A stretch of DNA of 64,000 bases from Clostridia bacterium. Lineage in GTDB: Bacteria > Bacillota > Clostridia > UBA1381. The translations under genes and the position numbers were made by a program. A model generated the notes under the pieces. It saw only the letters and a program-made list of their open reading frames with translations. It was not told the origin of the DNA and did no database searches. This document shows, in pieces, positions 1 to 7,451 of this stretch. Position 1 is the stretch's first letter; every line of letters starts with the position of its first letter. Where the stretch lies: assembly GCA_017621875.1 (NCBI GenBank), contig JAGASE010000020.1, positions 1 to 64,000 of the forward strand, in the 5' to 3' direction.

Positions 1-1521
1 TACGCCACTCTTATGAGTGACCGTTTCCCTGATCAGTCATTCTATGCACCACAGGCAGCTTATGAAGTTGATGCATTATGCACGCTTCTTCGTAATCCGC
101 ATATTGCTCGAAACGAGGAAATTATCCTTAAGCTTATGAAAGAAATTAAGAGAATGCGCGAACATTATTTAGGGCATCTCAGCGATGTTGTTATGGTAGA
201 TTCTGAAATGTTTGCCGCCGAAAGACTTGGCGGTGCGGATTATGATGGCGATATGATAAAAACTATTGCTGATCCTATTGTTAATATATGTGTACAAAGA
301 AACTATGAATTTGAAGGCTCCTTTGAAGATAGAAACAACATGCCATTTTTGAAAATTCCGTCAGCCGAGCCTTTGCTAAGCGATGCAAATGATTGGGAAG
401 CAAGATTTGAAACGGTAAAAAATACATTTTCATCACGGGTAGGTCAGATTTCCAATGCAGCATTTGACCGCAGCGTTATTGCATATAACGAAAACTCTAC
501 CAGCGAGGAACGACAGAAATGCCGTGAAGAGGCTGAGACTCTTGCAATTTTAACGGGACTTGAAATTGATTCTGCCAAAACAGGAATTAAACCTGATTTA
601 TCAGAATACTTAGGAAAATCCAAAAGGCAAAGAAGTATCTTTTTAACCTATAAGAGACTGCTTGAAAATGTTAGCAAAGGAGTAACCGATGCAAAAAGCA
701 AGTTAAATAAATTCTTTGAAAATACAAATTGGGATGAAATTGATTCCAATGTAGAAAAGCTTCCATACTATGCAAAAATGCTTAAAGATGGCATACCGAA
801 GATTAAAGCCGAGACAATTCCAGACAATAAACTTTTTAATTTTGCCGCAGGAGATGATTGGAAAGAAAAACTTGATACAGGTATTTTGGATGATGTCAAC
901 ACTTTGATTTCGGAATACGATGAGGTGTTAAGGAGAATCAGGGTAAGCCGTGCTGATATACAGACAAAAAAGAGGTATAAGGACATTGACAGAATTTTAT
1001 TTTCACAAGGCAAGGATGAAGATTTTGATGCAGATGTCTTGTATGCAGAATTTTCTAAAATAAGTGATGAGCATTTACAAAAAATTCATGAGGCTATGAT
1101 TGAGCAGAATTGGCATCTTATGATAAAAGAAGACCGGGAAGCATTTCTTTCTGAGTGGTTGCCGGAACTTACAGAATATTTTGATATTCTGTCTGATTTC
1201 TCTTTCAGCGGTTACAGAATTTTAAACGATTTAATTCTGGACATAAGAGAAGCCAATTCCATAGAATCGTCAAGGCAGTTATACCGTGACGGCGACACCG
1301 AGAATATGGTTGTTATGACAGATGCTTATGTAAATAAACTTGCCTCTGACAGTTACCGTGAAGCAGTTGCAAAAAAATGCCGTGAGATTTTGGAGAAAAT
1401 TATTAAGCCTGCGGATGCTGTCAAATATGCTGTTGCACTTGGTAAACGAGGCTTTATGTGGGATGTGCTTATTGATTGTGTATCCAAAAACGCATTAAAG
1501 GTCAGGAGGGATGATTTATGA
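1..1521 (+). CDS. Two-barrel RNA polymerase homologue (cellular RdRP/YonO-like), 5'-truncated by window edge
   Basis: The frame is open from base 1, so the first visible Met (base 13) is probably internal and this is the C-terminal part of a longer protein. At 238-252 it encodes DYDGD inside GGADYDGDMI. This matches the DxDGD metal-binding motif of double-psi beta-barrel RNA polymerases (NADFDGD in RpoC, DxDGD in eukaryotic RdRPs such as QDE-1 and in phage YonO). About 45 residues upstream is LRNPHIARNEE, and then HLSDVVMVD, which resemble the RNP...HxxDV segment preceding the motif in eukaryotic RdRPs. About 420 residues follow the motif, close to the C-terminal length I recall for QDE-1. 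The remainder is charged and helical. The stop overlaps the next gene by four bases, implying translational coupling. The gene lies in an integrated element. Family assignment rests on motif and order only; template and product are unknown. Confidence 0.66.
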   Translation, partial: YATLMSDRFPDQSFYAPQAAYEVDALCTLLRNPHIARNEEIILKLMKEIKRMREHYLGHLSDVVMVDSEMFAAERLGGADYDGDMIKTIADPIVNICVQRNYEFEGSFEDRNNMPFLKIPSAEPLLSDANDWEARFETVKNTFSSRVGQISNAAFDRSVIAYNENSTSEERQKCREEAETLAILTGLEIDSAKTGIKPDLSEYLGKSKRQRSIFLTYKRLLENVSKGVTDAKSKLNKFFENTNWDEIDSNVEKLPYYAKMLKDGIPKIKAETIPDNKLFNFAAGDDWKEKLDTGILDDVNTLISEYDEVLRRIRVSRADIQTKKRYKDIDRILFSQGKDEDFDADVLYAEFSKISDEHLQKIHEAMIEQNWHLMIKEDREAFLSEWLPELTEYFDILSDFSFSGYRILNDLILDIREANSIESSRQLYRDGDTENMVVMTDAYVNKLASDSYREAVAKKCREILEKIIKPADAVKYAVALGKRGFMWDVLIDCVSKNALKVRRDDL

Positions 1522-2360
1522 TTAACGAAAGAGAAGAATTTTTAAGTTATATAAATTTCCCCGAATACAATTCACATAGCAAGACGGATTATGGTTATCT
1601 TGGTAGATTTACCTTGGAAATGTTTGAGGATTTAACCGGATTTAACAGAGTCCTTACTATTCTTGCAAGAGGATATATGTTTGATGAAAAAGGAAATACA
1701 GATATAAAGCGTGCAGAAAGGGCAATCCGTGCATGGTGCAGTGTGCCGGATAAGAAAATTGCCAAACCTTTAGAGGATTGGCAATATATAACCGATTTTC
1801 GTGCGTTGCATGATGAATTCCCCGAGCTTGTTGATAAAAACGGCAAAGGGTGGCTTTGCAGGCATATAGCGAACATTGTATCTTATGTAAAAAAGAATCC
1901 TGACAAGGTAAGCCAAGCTGCAATCAAGAAAACAAATGATTATTTAAAGGATTTTGAAAAGGCTTGGCGAAGAAAGGTTGAGCAATTTCATACATCCATT
2001 TATGATACTGATACTATAAACGGTTGGATAATACGGTTTGACGGAATTATATCCGATGCCATTGAGCTTGGACCTCTTCGTGAAGAAGAAGTCAAAATCC
2101 CTGATTCAATTCTGCATAAGCTACATGAGATGCTTCCCGAGAATTGTATTGAGGGAGTAACCGTTTTAATCAAGTATTATATTGCCAATAGACAGCCTGA
2201 CACAGATTGGGTTGTTATATCGCATATAAATCTTGACGGTTATCTTGGCTACGGCACATTCACAAAGAAACTTCTTGCAACAATCTCCGAAGACATTTTA
2301 ATTCGTTCAACAAATCATGGCGTTAACCGATATAAAATCATGCCGGGATTTTTGCCGTAA
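1518..2360 (+). CDS. Unknown 280-aa protein coupled to the polymerase-like gene
   Basis: The ATG overlaps the upstream stop (ATGA), and an AGGAGGGATGA-type ribosome site lies inside the end of the polymerase-like gene, so the two are probably co-translated. I do not recognise a family. The protein is soluble, with no signal peptide or membrane segment. It is rich in Trp, Tyr and charged residues and predicted mostly helical, with short aromatic segments such as DWQYITDFRALHDEF and a C-terminal half around residues 200-280 that includes NHGVNRYKIMPGF. It ends at a strong hairpin terminator, so the polymerase-like gene and this gene form the last two genes of a transcript. Strict coupling suggests a partner or accessory subunit; this is inference from context. 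Confidence 0.7.
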   Translation: MINEREEFLSYINFPEYNSHSKTDYGYLGRFTLEMFEDLTGFNRVLTILARGYMFDEKGNTDIKRAERAIRAWCSVPDKKIAKPLEDWQYITDFRALHDEFPELVDKNGKGWLCRHIANIVSYVKKNPDKVSQAAIKKTNDYLKDFEKAWRRKVEQFHTSIYDTDTINGWIIRFDGIISDAIELGPLREEEVKIPDSILHKLHEMLPENCIEGVTVLIKYYIANRQPDTDWVVISHINLDGYLGYGTFTKKLLATISEDILIRSTNHGVNRYKIMPGFLP

Positions 2361-2367
2361 ATGAAAC

Positions 2368-2410
2368 AAGCGGAACCGAGATTTCTTCCGATTTCTCGAT
2401 TCCGCTTTTC
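2368..2410 (+). terminator. Rho-independent terminator after the polymerase-like operon
   Basis: The stem AAGCGGAA-c-CGAGA pairs with TCTCG-a-TTCCGCTT and is followed by TTTCTTT. It begins eight bases after the stop codon at 2360. Confidence 0.75.
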
Positions 2411-2443
2411 TTTGATTAAGGCGTATCATCTTTTGATATGGTA
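2401..2443 (+). repeat. 43-bp direct repeat, copy A
   Basis: The segment from TCCGCTTTTCTTTGATTA to GATATGGT recurs at 4456-4498 with four substitutions and one indel. Both copies lie just 3' of a (perfect or decayed) CGGA...TCCG hairpin. The copies bracket the DUF6774, DUF421 and tocopherol-cyclase genes. Confidence 0.6.
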
Positions 2444-2560
2444 AAATGGATATTGTTGAGTAACTCACTCTTTACCTCTTTCATATCATATATTAAAGAT
2501 TACTATTTGAATAAAATATATGCTAAGGTACTTTTTATAGAATTATCAGGAGGTAGTATA

Positions 2561-2740
2561 ATGAATTCTTGTCGATTAACCGCATCTATAACTGCAGTGG
2601 CTAATGCGATTTCCAGCAAGTTAAACATTGAAGAAACAACGTTGCTTGCTACCGTTCTTGTCCAATTAGGAGACACATTGGCAACTATTGCGACGCAAAG
2701 AGCGATATGCGAGGCAAAGGATGATAAAGGTAAGAATTAG
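2561..2740 (+). CDS. DUF6774-type small protein, 59 aa
   Basis: The start is set by an ideal AGGAGG site (2549-2554) seven bases before the ATG at 2561; a longer frame from 2438 has no ribosome site. The product starts MNSCRLTASITAVANAIS and has a conserved helical core with LVQLGDTLATIATQRAICE, which matches the DUF6774 family of roughly 60-residue Firmicutes proteins of unknown function. There is no signal peptide or membrane segment. Its stop overlaps the stop of the convergent DUF421 gene by four bases. It lies within the integrated element, between two copies of a 43-bp repeat. Function unknown. Confidence 0.75.
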   Translation: MNSCRLTASITAVANAISSKLNIEETTLLATVLVQLGDTLATIATQRAICEAKDDKGKN

Positions 2741-3411
2741 TTTGACGGAAATAAAGTGAGGTTATTATTTTTATCGCATATTCCTAAATATATCTCTTTT
2801 GCATTATCATATTTCTGCTTCTTTAATTGTTTATCAAGCCATGTCAAATCAAGTCCAAGCCTTTTCAAATTTTCATGCAAAATACGACCGTCCATAATAA
2901 TCTCTGTGCATATTTCCGCTTTCTCGGGGGTAATATTCATATCCTCCGGAGTAAGCGGTCTTTTTTCACTTTTGGGCAAAATTGTAATTCTGCCGTTATA
3001 CTCAAAAACTGCAGTTTCAATATCGTTTATATTGAAATATCCTTCCTGTCTACACAAAACCATAAATTCAGAAAGCTCAAGCTTTGCCTTTTTCATATTT
3101 TCACGATATAGCTTTCCATTGTCCATAACAATGGTTGGTGTTCCGTTGACATATTTACGGGTTTTAGGAAATTTATGTGCAAGTATCGTTAGCCCAAGTG
3201 CAACAAGACCATAGATTATCATTGCAATAAGAGGCTTCCACGGTGCTTCCAATTCTGTTGCAAGCTCTGCTGCTATTGAGCCGATGGTGATACCTGTAAT
3301 ATAATCAAAAAAATCAAGCTGTGCCATTTGTTTGTGTCCCATTATTTTTGCAATCACAAACAGCGATACCACTGACAGTGTAGAAGTTAGAATAACCTTA
3401 ATAAATTCCAA
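2737..3411 (-). CDS. DUF421 (YetF/YdfS-type) membrane protein, 224 aa
   Basis: The N-terminal ~85 residues contain three membrane segments (IKVILTSTLSVVSLFVIAKI, FDYITGITIGSIAAELA, LIAMIIYGLVALGLTILA) with the family signature GHKQMAQLDFFDYITGITIGS. A cytosolic DUF421 domain follows, with GxPTIVMDNGKLYRENMKKAKL and LPKSEKRPLTPEDMNI. Length and layout fit the Bacillus YetF/YdfS family, whose members include spore-membrane proteins; the biochemical role is not established. The start appears to be TTG at 3411, preceded by AAGGAAG about ten bases upstream. It converges with the DUF6774 gene and is co-oriented with the tocopherol-cyclase-like gene upstream. Confidence 0.87.
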   Translation of the reverse strand: MEFIKVILTSTLSVVSLFVIAKIMGHKQMAQLDFFDYITGITIGSIAAELATELEAPWKPLIAMIIYGLVALGLTILAHKFPKTRKYVNGTPTIVMDNGKLYRENMKKAKLELSEFMVLCRQEGYFNINDIETAVFEYNGRITILPKSEKRPLTPEDMNITPEKAEICTEIIMDGRILHENLKRLGLDLTWLDKQLKKQKYDNAKEIYLGICDKNNNLTLFPSN

Positions 3412-3514
3412 TTATAAAGCACTTCCTTTTTTTATTATGTGATTTCTGTTAATATTTATTATATCAATACATTTGACAGAATAGGTTTCTTTGGTTAGTG
3501 CAAAGTTCTTCTCA

Positions 3515-4366
3515 TTATTTGTTGTATTCAAATTCAAAACTTGCTCCATTGCTGGTAAATTCGCACAATAGTTTGTCCTTGCAAGAAAAGTTGTAATATG
3601 CGATGCAGGATGCACTTTCGTGAATAATTCTGCTCATTCTGCCATTTTCAGGAGCATACAGCGGCTGGCAGTTTTTATGGATTAGTTTGGCTGTGAGTTC
3701 ATAAGCACCCTGCTTGACCATTACAGTGTTTTCTCCAATATGTTTTAATTTTGCTCCAAGATATGTGGCAATTCTGTATTCTTTCCCGTCAAGCAAAACT
3801 ACACCGATAATTCCTGTGAAATGGAAACCAAGCATTGGAATATCTGCAACGGACAACATAATCGAACCATTTTCAAAACAGCTTTGCGTCCATATATATC
3901 TATCCGGAAAAGAACTACCGCTATCGCCTTCGATATAGCCCTGTCCGTTTTTAAAATTAAGCTGCTGACCATTAACAGTGATTTGTCCATCAACCATATG
4001 CCGCATACTGTAAACACCGTGTCTGCATTGCATAAATGGGACAAAACGAAATGGTCCCATAATATCATATCTAATTGGAGAAATACATCTAAATCGAAGC
4101 AGTCCGCTAATCGACAGCTTTTCATTTTTAATATTTAGTTTTATGCCATTTTCAGAGAAAACACATTTGTCTATGTTCACACACAACGGTTTTTCGGAGT
4201 ATTGTAGTGAGTCAAATTCTATATTAAATGCTTCTTTATCCGTTATAATTTGCAATGAGGCAGTTTCTATTCCTTTACTACGATGGTATGCCGGAATAAA
4301 AGCAATCGTTTTATCATTTGCTGAGCATTTGAAGTACCACCCTTTAAAATAGTTGTTTTTTGACAT
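3515..4366 (-). CDS. Tocopherol cyclase-like family protein, 283 aa
   Basis: The N-terminal YFKGWYFKCSANDKTIAFIP is the hallmark opening of the bacterial tocopherol-cyclase-like family (PF14249 type). It is followed by family-like blocks MGPFRFVPFMQCRHGVYSMRH and the GYIEGDSGSSFPDRYIWTQ motif around residues 140-160. The fold is expected to be a lipocalin-like double barrel. A biosynthetic role in tocopherol is unlikely in an anaerobic Firmicute; the family is widespread and uncharacterised there. The ATG at 4366 is preceded by GGAG at a good distance. The gene sits 103 bases upstream of the DUF421 gene on the same strand and may be cotranscribed with it. Both are cargo of the element. Confidence 0.85.
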   Translation of the reverse strand: MSKNNYFKGWYFKCSANDKTIAFIPAYHRSKGIETASLQIITDKEAFNIEFDSLQYSEKPLCVNIDKCVFSENGIKLNIKNEKLSISGLLRFRCISPIRYDIMGPFRFVPFMQCRHGVYSMRHMVDGQITVNGQQLNFKNGQGYIEGDSGSSFPDRYIWTQSCFENGSIMLSVADIPMLGFHFTGIIGVVLLDGKEYRIATYLGAKLKHIGENTVMVKQGAYELTAKLIHKNCQPLYAPENGRMSRIIHESASCIAYYNFSCKDKLLCEFTSNGASFEFEYNK

Positions 4367-4455
4367 TTATTATCTCCGTAGTTTTTGTATAGTATTTCTT
4401 ATTTTAGATTAGGATATACTAGCAAAAATGAAGTTTAATACGGAGAGACTTTCCT

Positions 4456-4498
4456 TCCGCCTTTTCTTTGATTAATGTGTATCATATTTTGATATGAT
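4456..4498 (+). repeat. 43-bp direct repeat, copy B
   Basis: About 90% identical to 2401-2443. The preceding hairpin is degenerate in this copy. Confidence 0.6.
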
Positions 4499-4621
4499 GG
4501 ACAGGGAAAGTTTTGGTGTAATTGGCTCAAAAATATCTTCTAAGGCTTTTAAGAATAATTCCCTAGTAATTTTTTCTCAATTCATTCTATTGTCTTACAC
4601 GGGCAATTCTGCCTTGTACTA

Positions 4622-4650
4622 TTGCAATTTCGCACAGTATGTGTTATAAT
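4622..4650 (+). promoter_or_regulatory. Sigma-A type promoter near the element end
   Basis: TTGCAA, 17-bp spacer, TATAAT. It points toward the tRNA fragment, and no intact gene of the element lies downstream of it before the attachment site. Confidence 0.5.
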
Positions 4651-4818
4651 TCTATTTAGTTAGTCATACTGTTGATAATTATTTTGACCACATGTTATCC
4701 CACAGTTAGGAATGTAACAGACGGAAACAGTGGAGATAAAATGTCCAAAGAGTATATTGAATGTAGCGAAAAGGGCTAAAAAGAGCAAAAACTGCTATAT
4801 ATAAGGCTTTAGAGCGTT

Positions 4819-4863
4819 TTCGGGACGTAGGGGCCGCAGGTTCAAATCCTGTCATCCCGACCA
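4819..4863 (+). repeat. Attachment-site remnant: 3' part of tRNA-Pro(CGG), anticodon loop to CCA
   Basis: Read as a tRNA, 4819-4825 is the loop TTCGGGA (anticodon CGG). It is followed by the 3' anticodon-stem strand CGTAG, variable loop GGGCC, T-arm GCAGG-TTCAAAT-CCTGT, 3' acceptor CATCCCG, discriminator A and CCA. The bases upstream do not supply CTACG, a D-arm or CGGGATG, so the 5' half is absent. A fragment starting at the anticodon loop and ending at CCA is the classic footprint of tyrosine-recombinase integration into a tRNA gene. The intact tRNA-Pro should lie at the other, left, end outside the window. Confidence 0.75.
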
Positions 4864-4865
4864 AC

Positions 4866-4899
4866 AAAAACCCAGAAACCATGCGGTTTCTGGGTTTTT
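4866..4899 (+). terminator. Terminator of the original tRNA-Pro unit
   Basis: The stem AAAACCCAGAAACC/GGTTTCTGGGTTTT with an ATGC loop and T tract starts three bases after the tRNA CCA. This is the normal position for a tRNA terminator, supporting an origin on the host chromosome. Confidence 0.85.
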
Positions 4900-5046
4900 G
4901 CCTTATTGGTGCCTTTAGGCGTGGAAATAAACCCCCAGTTCTACTGGGGGAAGAGAAAAAGCTTTAGCATGAGAAAAACCTCTATGATATAATAGTAAAT
5001 GGTTTGGCGACCGGATTACTAAAAAATATCATGGAGGTTTTTAACA

Positions 5047-5484
5047 ATGTTAAAGAAAACAAATAATGAAATTAAACACACAGCACATTCAAGTTACAGA
5101 TGTCAATATCATATAGTATTTGCACCCAAATATCGAAGAAAAGAAATATATGGTCAGTTGAAAAAAGACATAGGAGAAATATTGCGTAAGTTCTGCGAAC
5201 AAAAAGGAGTAGAGATAATAGAAGCAGAAGCCTGTAAAGACCATATACATATGCTTGTGAGTATTCCACCGCATATAAGTATAGCACAATTTATGGGATT
5301 TCTCAAGGGAAAAAGTTCACTAATGATATTTGACAGACATGCAAATTTAAAATATAAGTATGGGAGTAGAAATTTCTGGTGTAGAGGGTACTATGTTGAT
5401 ACGGTTGGAAGAAACAAAAAGGTTATAGAAAGCTATATAAGGAATCAATTAGAAGAAGATTATGCATCAGACCAAATCGCTTAA
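5047..5484 (+). CDS. tnpA: IS200/IS605-family transposase TnpA, 145 aa
   Basis: This is a full-length Y1 HUH single-strand transposase. It has the N-terminal HIVFAPKYRRKEIYG, the HUH metal motif in CKDHIHMLVSIPP, and the catalytic tyrosine region RGYYVDTVGRNKKVIESYI. These enzymes excise and insert single-stranded DNA by recognising subterminal hairpins, which are present on both sides. No TnpB accompanies it, so it is of the IS200 rather than IS605 layout. The ATG is preceded by ATGGAGGTTTTTAAC. The frame is intact, so the element may be active. Confidence 0.95.
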   Translation: MLKKTNNEIKHTAHSSYRCQYHIVFAPKYRRKEIYGQLKKDIGEILRKFCEQKGVEIIEAEACKDHIHMLVSIPPHISIAQFMGFLKGKSSLMIFDRHANLKYKYGSRNFWCRGYYVDTVGRNKKVIESYIRNQLEEDYASDQIA

Positions 5485-5530
5485 AAGAATATTAGACCCG
5501 TTTACGGGTAGCAAGAATAAGTAGGCAAAA

Positions 5531-5630
5531 AAGACAGCCGCACGTGAGCGGCTGCCTGTAATTGTAATGCGGTGTCAAACTTTCAGTGCCTCTTACAGAG
5601 GCTAAGCCTGTAATAGCCCCTTCTAGGGGC
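5531..5630 (+). other. Cluster of hairpins in the IS right-end region
   Basis: Successive perfect hairpins AGCCGC/GCGGCT (about 5531-5554), GCCTCT/AGAGGC (5588-5602) and GCCCC/GGGGC (5617-5630) lie between the tnpA stop and the terminal hairpin. The first may act as a terminator. Confidence 0.45.
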
Positions 5631-5673
5631 AGTGCAAGACACCAGTTTACTGGTGGTTTTGACTTTTTTAAGT

Positions 5674-7323
5674 CTAATTTTTAATGTGTGATTTTATTAT
5701 CTGCTCAAACTTTTCTATGAGTGAGGGAATAAACTCACTGTTTTTAGGATATTCCGAAAAGGTTAAATTCATTCCTGCTGCACTGTCAATCATGTTAATA
5801 ACTTCATCGCGTCCGATATACCCCTCCAGCATACGGCAGACTTCAATATCGTTTAATGCCTCTTTAAAAACGACGGCACGCAGAGAGGGAACAACACCGT
5901 TTGTTATCGGATATACCGAGAATGGGTCGCCTGACGGAAAGGCTTTGTCGCTTGAAGAAGTGATATACGGATTTATTCTTTTGCGTGAAAGCTGGTTATT
6001 GTAGAAATTATAACCCCAGTGAAGAAAGCCGTTTATGTTATATTTATACATTTGTAAGCCAAGTATTCTGTTTCGGTATGACGGCATAGCTAAAAATCTG
6101 TTTCCTACCTTTTTGCACTGACCGCAGCAGTAATATGCCCATTGGTTTTTTACATTGTTTTCAATAAAAACATCTATATGGTCAGTCGCTGTAACGGGAT
6201 TGGGTATAAGACCTTTTTCATAGAAATCATAATTTGATATTGCGTCAAGAGTAGGGCAGCCGTCTATCAAAGGTTTTATAATGTCGCAGGCATATTTGTA
6301 TGCCGGAAGATGCTCTGCTGAAGGCTCATCTGATACATGAAACCAACATCTTTCCTTTATACCTTCCGCCTTACAAAATTCAATGAGTGCAGGTAAAAAC
6401 TGATTCAGAAAATTCCTGTATTCATCGGACTGTGCGTCTACATGCCAGCCAAACATATAACTTTCTTCGCCGTTTTCTGTTATCTTTATATTTGGTGCGT
6501 ACTTAAGTCCCCACTGTGAAAACAGGTGCGACATCTCAAAATATTTGATGTTATTTTTGTCAGCAAGCGTAGTCCAGCGTTTTAAAAGCGAGAAATCAAA
6601 GCTGTAGCTTTCGTCTTTCTTTTCTATTTTTACAAGCTGTGTGCAGGGACGGGTAAGCCCGATACCTGTATCAAGCGGCGGTGTAATAATCGGAGTAAGA
6701 ATCATATTAATTCCAAGCTCGGAGGCAAGGGACATATATTTATCTATTAAACTCCAATGCTCCTCGCTGTATATGGGAACGTTATGAACATTAGCAATGC
6801 AGTCAACGTGAAACCACTGCGTAAATATTGTATGTTGCTTTGGAACAGTTGCGGCAATAACATCAAGGATCATTGTCTGTTTTATTTCTGCTGCCTCACA
6901 CTCGCCGGACGAAGAAATTGAAACAGTTATCGGATATTCACCTGATGTGGTGTTTTCGGGGACAGATACGCTAACCCAAATTGCTTCCGACTCGTTTACA
7001 AGTCGCAGCGAATCGCTCTCAAGCTCAAGCGGCATAAGTATATCCGGCATAAGCCCCGGCTCTTTTGTAATATAATCATCATCTGCGTCCTCATATACCG
7101 CAAAATCCATTACTGTATTTTTTACTGTGTAAAGCTTTATATAGTCTTTGAGCGGCGAAATAACCTGCATATGCAGTTCTGTATTATCCGATGATTGAAT
7201 TGCGAGCTGGTAAGAAAAGCTTTCTCCGCCCATTATTGTTCGTCGGCAGACAGTTTTAACTTTGCCAATTCCATATGCTCGGATTTTTTCGAGGCTCGAC
7301 ACTTGTTTTACCGTTAAATTCAT
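5674..7323 (-). CDS. DUF4091-type (GH123-like) glycoside hydrolase, cytoplasmic, 549 aa
   Basis: An N-terminal beta-sandwich region (about residues 1-165) with SYQLAIQSS and the Ig-like ending ENTTSGEYPITVSISSSG precedes a TIM-barrel of DUF4091/GH123 type. In the barrel, FTQWFHVDCIA, RCWFHVSDEPS (adjacent D-E pair expected to be catalytic in the GH123 clan) and NGFLHWGYNFYNNQ are characteristic. Roughly the last 80 residues form the C-terminal domain with ALNDIEVCRMLEG. There is no signal peptide, so it probably trims imported oligosaccharides. It is transcribed divergently from an AraC regulator 128 bases away, its likely controller. The substrate cannot be inferred. Confidence 0.82.
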   Translation of the reverse strand: MNLTVKQVSSLEKIRAYGIGKVKTVCRRTIMGGESFSYQLAIQSSDNTELHMQVISPLKDYIKLYTVKNTVMDFAVYEDADDDYITKEPGLMPDILMPLELESDSLRLVNESEAIWVSVSVPENTTSGEYPITVSISSSGECEAAEIKQTMILDVIAATVPKQHTIFTQWFHVDCIANVHNVPIYSEEHWSLIDKYMSLASELGINMILTPIITPPLDTGIGLTRPCTQLVKIEKKDESYSFDFSLLKRWTTLADKNNIKYFEMSHLFSQWGLKYAPNIKITENGEESYMFGWHVDAQSDEYRNFLNQFLPALIEFCKAEGIKERCWFHVSDEPSAEHLPAYKYACDIIKPLIDGCPTLDAISNYDFYEKGLIPNPVTATDHIDVFIENNVKNQWAYYCCGQCKKVGNRFLAMPSYRNRILGLQMYKYNINGFLHWGYNFYNNQLSRKRINPYITSSSDKAFPSGDPFSVYPITNGVVPSLRAVVFKEALNDIEVCRMLEGYIGRDEVINMIDSAAGMNLTFSEYPKNSEFIPSLIEKFEQIIKSHIKN

Positions 7324-7451
7324 AAAATAAGTCCTCCTTTTAGTGAAAAGTATTGATTTTCTATTATCTTTATTTTATAATAAATATAATACCGTTTCAA
7401 TGAACAAAACAATTTAGAAAATGTACTATTCGATGATTTGGAGGTCGTGCG

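Larger units (their letters stand above)
4367..4818. other. Intergenic right end of the integrated element
   Basis: No convincing gene. The stretch holds repeat copy B (4456-4498) and a near-consensus plus-strand promoter (TTGCAA 4622-4627, 17-bp spacer, TATAAT 4645-4650). A GGAG-preceded 12-codon frame lies at 4741-4779 (MSKEYIECSEKG), which may be the start of a truncated gene. The sequence then runs straight into the tRNA-Pro fragment. Confidence 0.5.
1..4863. mobile_element. Right portion of a tRNA-Pro-integrated genomic element
   Basis: Inferred from the tRNA 3'-half remnant at 4819-4863 and the cargo-type gene content to its left (polymerase-like gene, small DUF proteins, repeats). No integrase or conjugation gene is visible in the window; the left end is outside it. 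Confidence 0.55.
4925..5660 (+). mobile_element. IS200-type insertion sequence
   Basis: A single TnpA gene is flanked by subterminal hairpins and has no inverted terminal repeats, as in IS200. The left hairpin at 4932-4950 is CCCCCAGT-tct-ACTGGGGG. The right-end hairpin at 5640-5655 is CACCAGT-tt-ACTGGTG. Additional hairpins lie at 5588-5602 and 5617-5630. Exact ends are approximate. It inserted just beyond the tRNA terminator. Confidence 0.75.

Noticed and set aside
1-1521. Polymerase-like gene as a fragment of host rpoC
   Set aside because: The motif context is GGADYDGDMI, not NADFDGDQMAVH, the flanking sequence is unlike RpoC and it is coupled to an unrelated gene in a mobile element.
2438-2560. 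N-terminal extension of the DUF6774 gene to 2438
   Set aside because: No ribosome site at 2438, hydrophobic non-family extension, and an ideal AGGAGG before the ATG at 2561.
4821-4863. CGGGACGTAG read as a 5' acceptor/D-arm, giving an internally deleted tRNA
   Set aside because: The same bases fit exactly as anticodon loop TTCGGGA plus 3' anticodon-stem strand CGTAG of tRNA-Pro(CGG), continuous to CCA, so a 3'-half remnant is the simpler reading.
5531-5655. Hairpin series considered as a CRISPR array or riboswitch
   Set aside because: The hairpins differ in sequence and spacing and belong to the IS200 right-end region; no repeat-spacer pattern is present.
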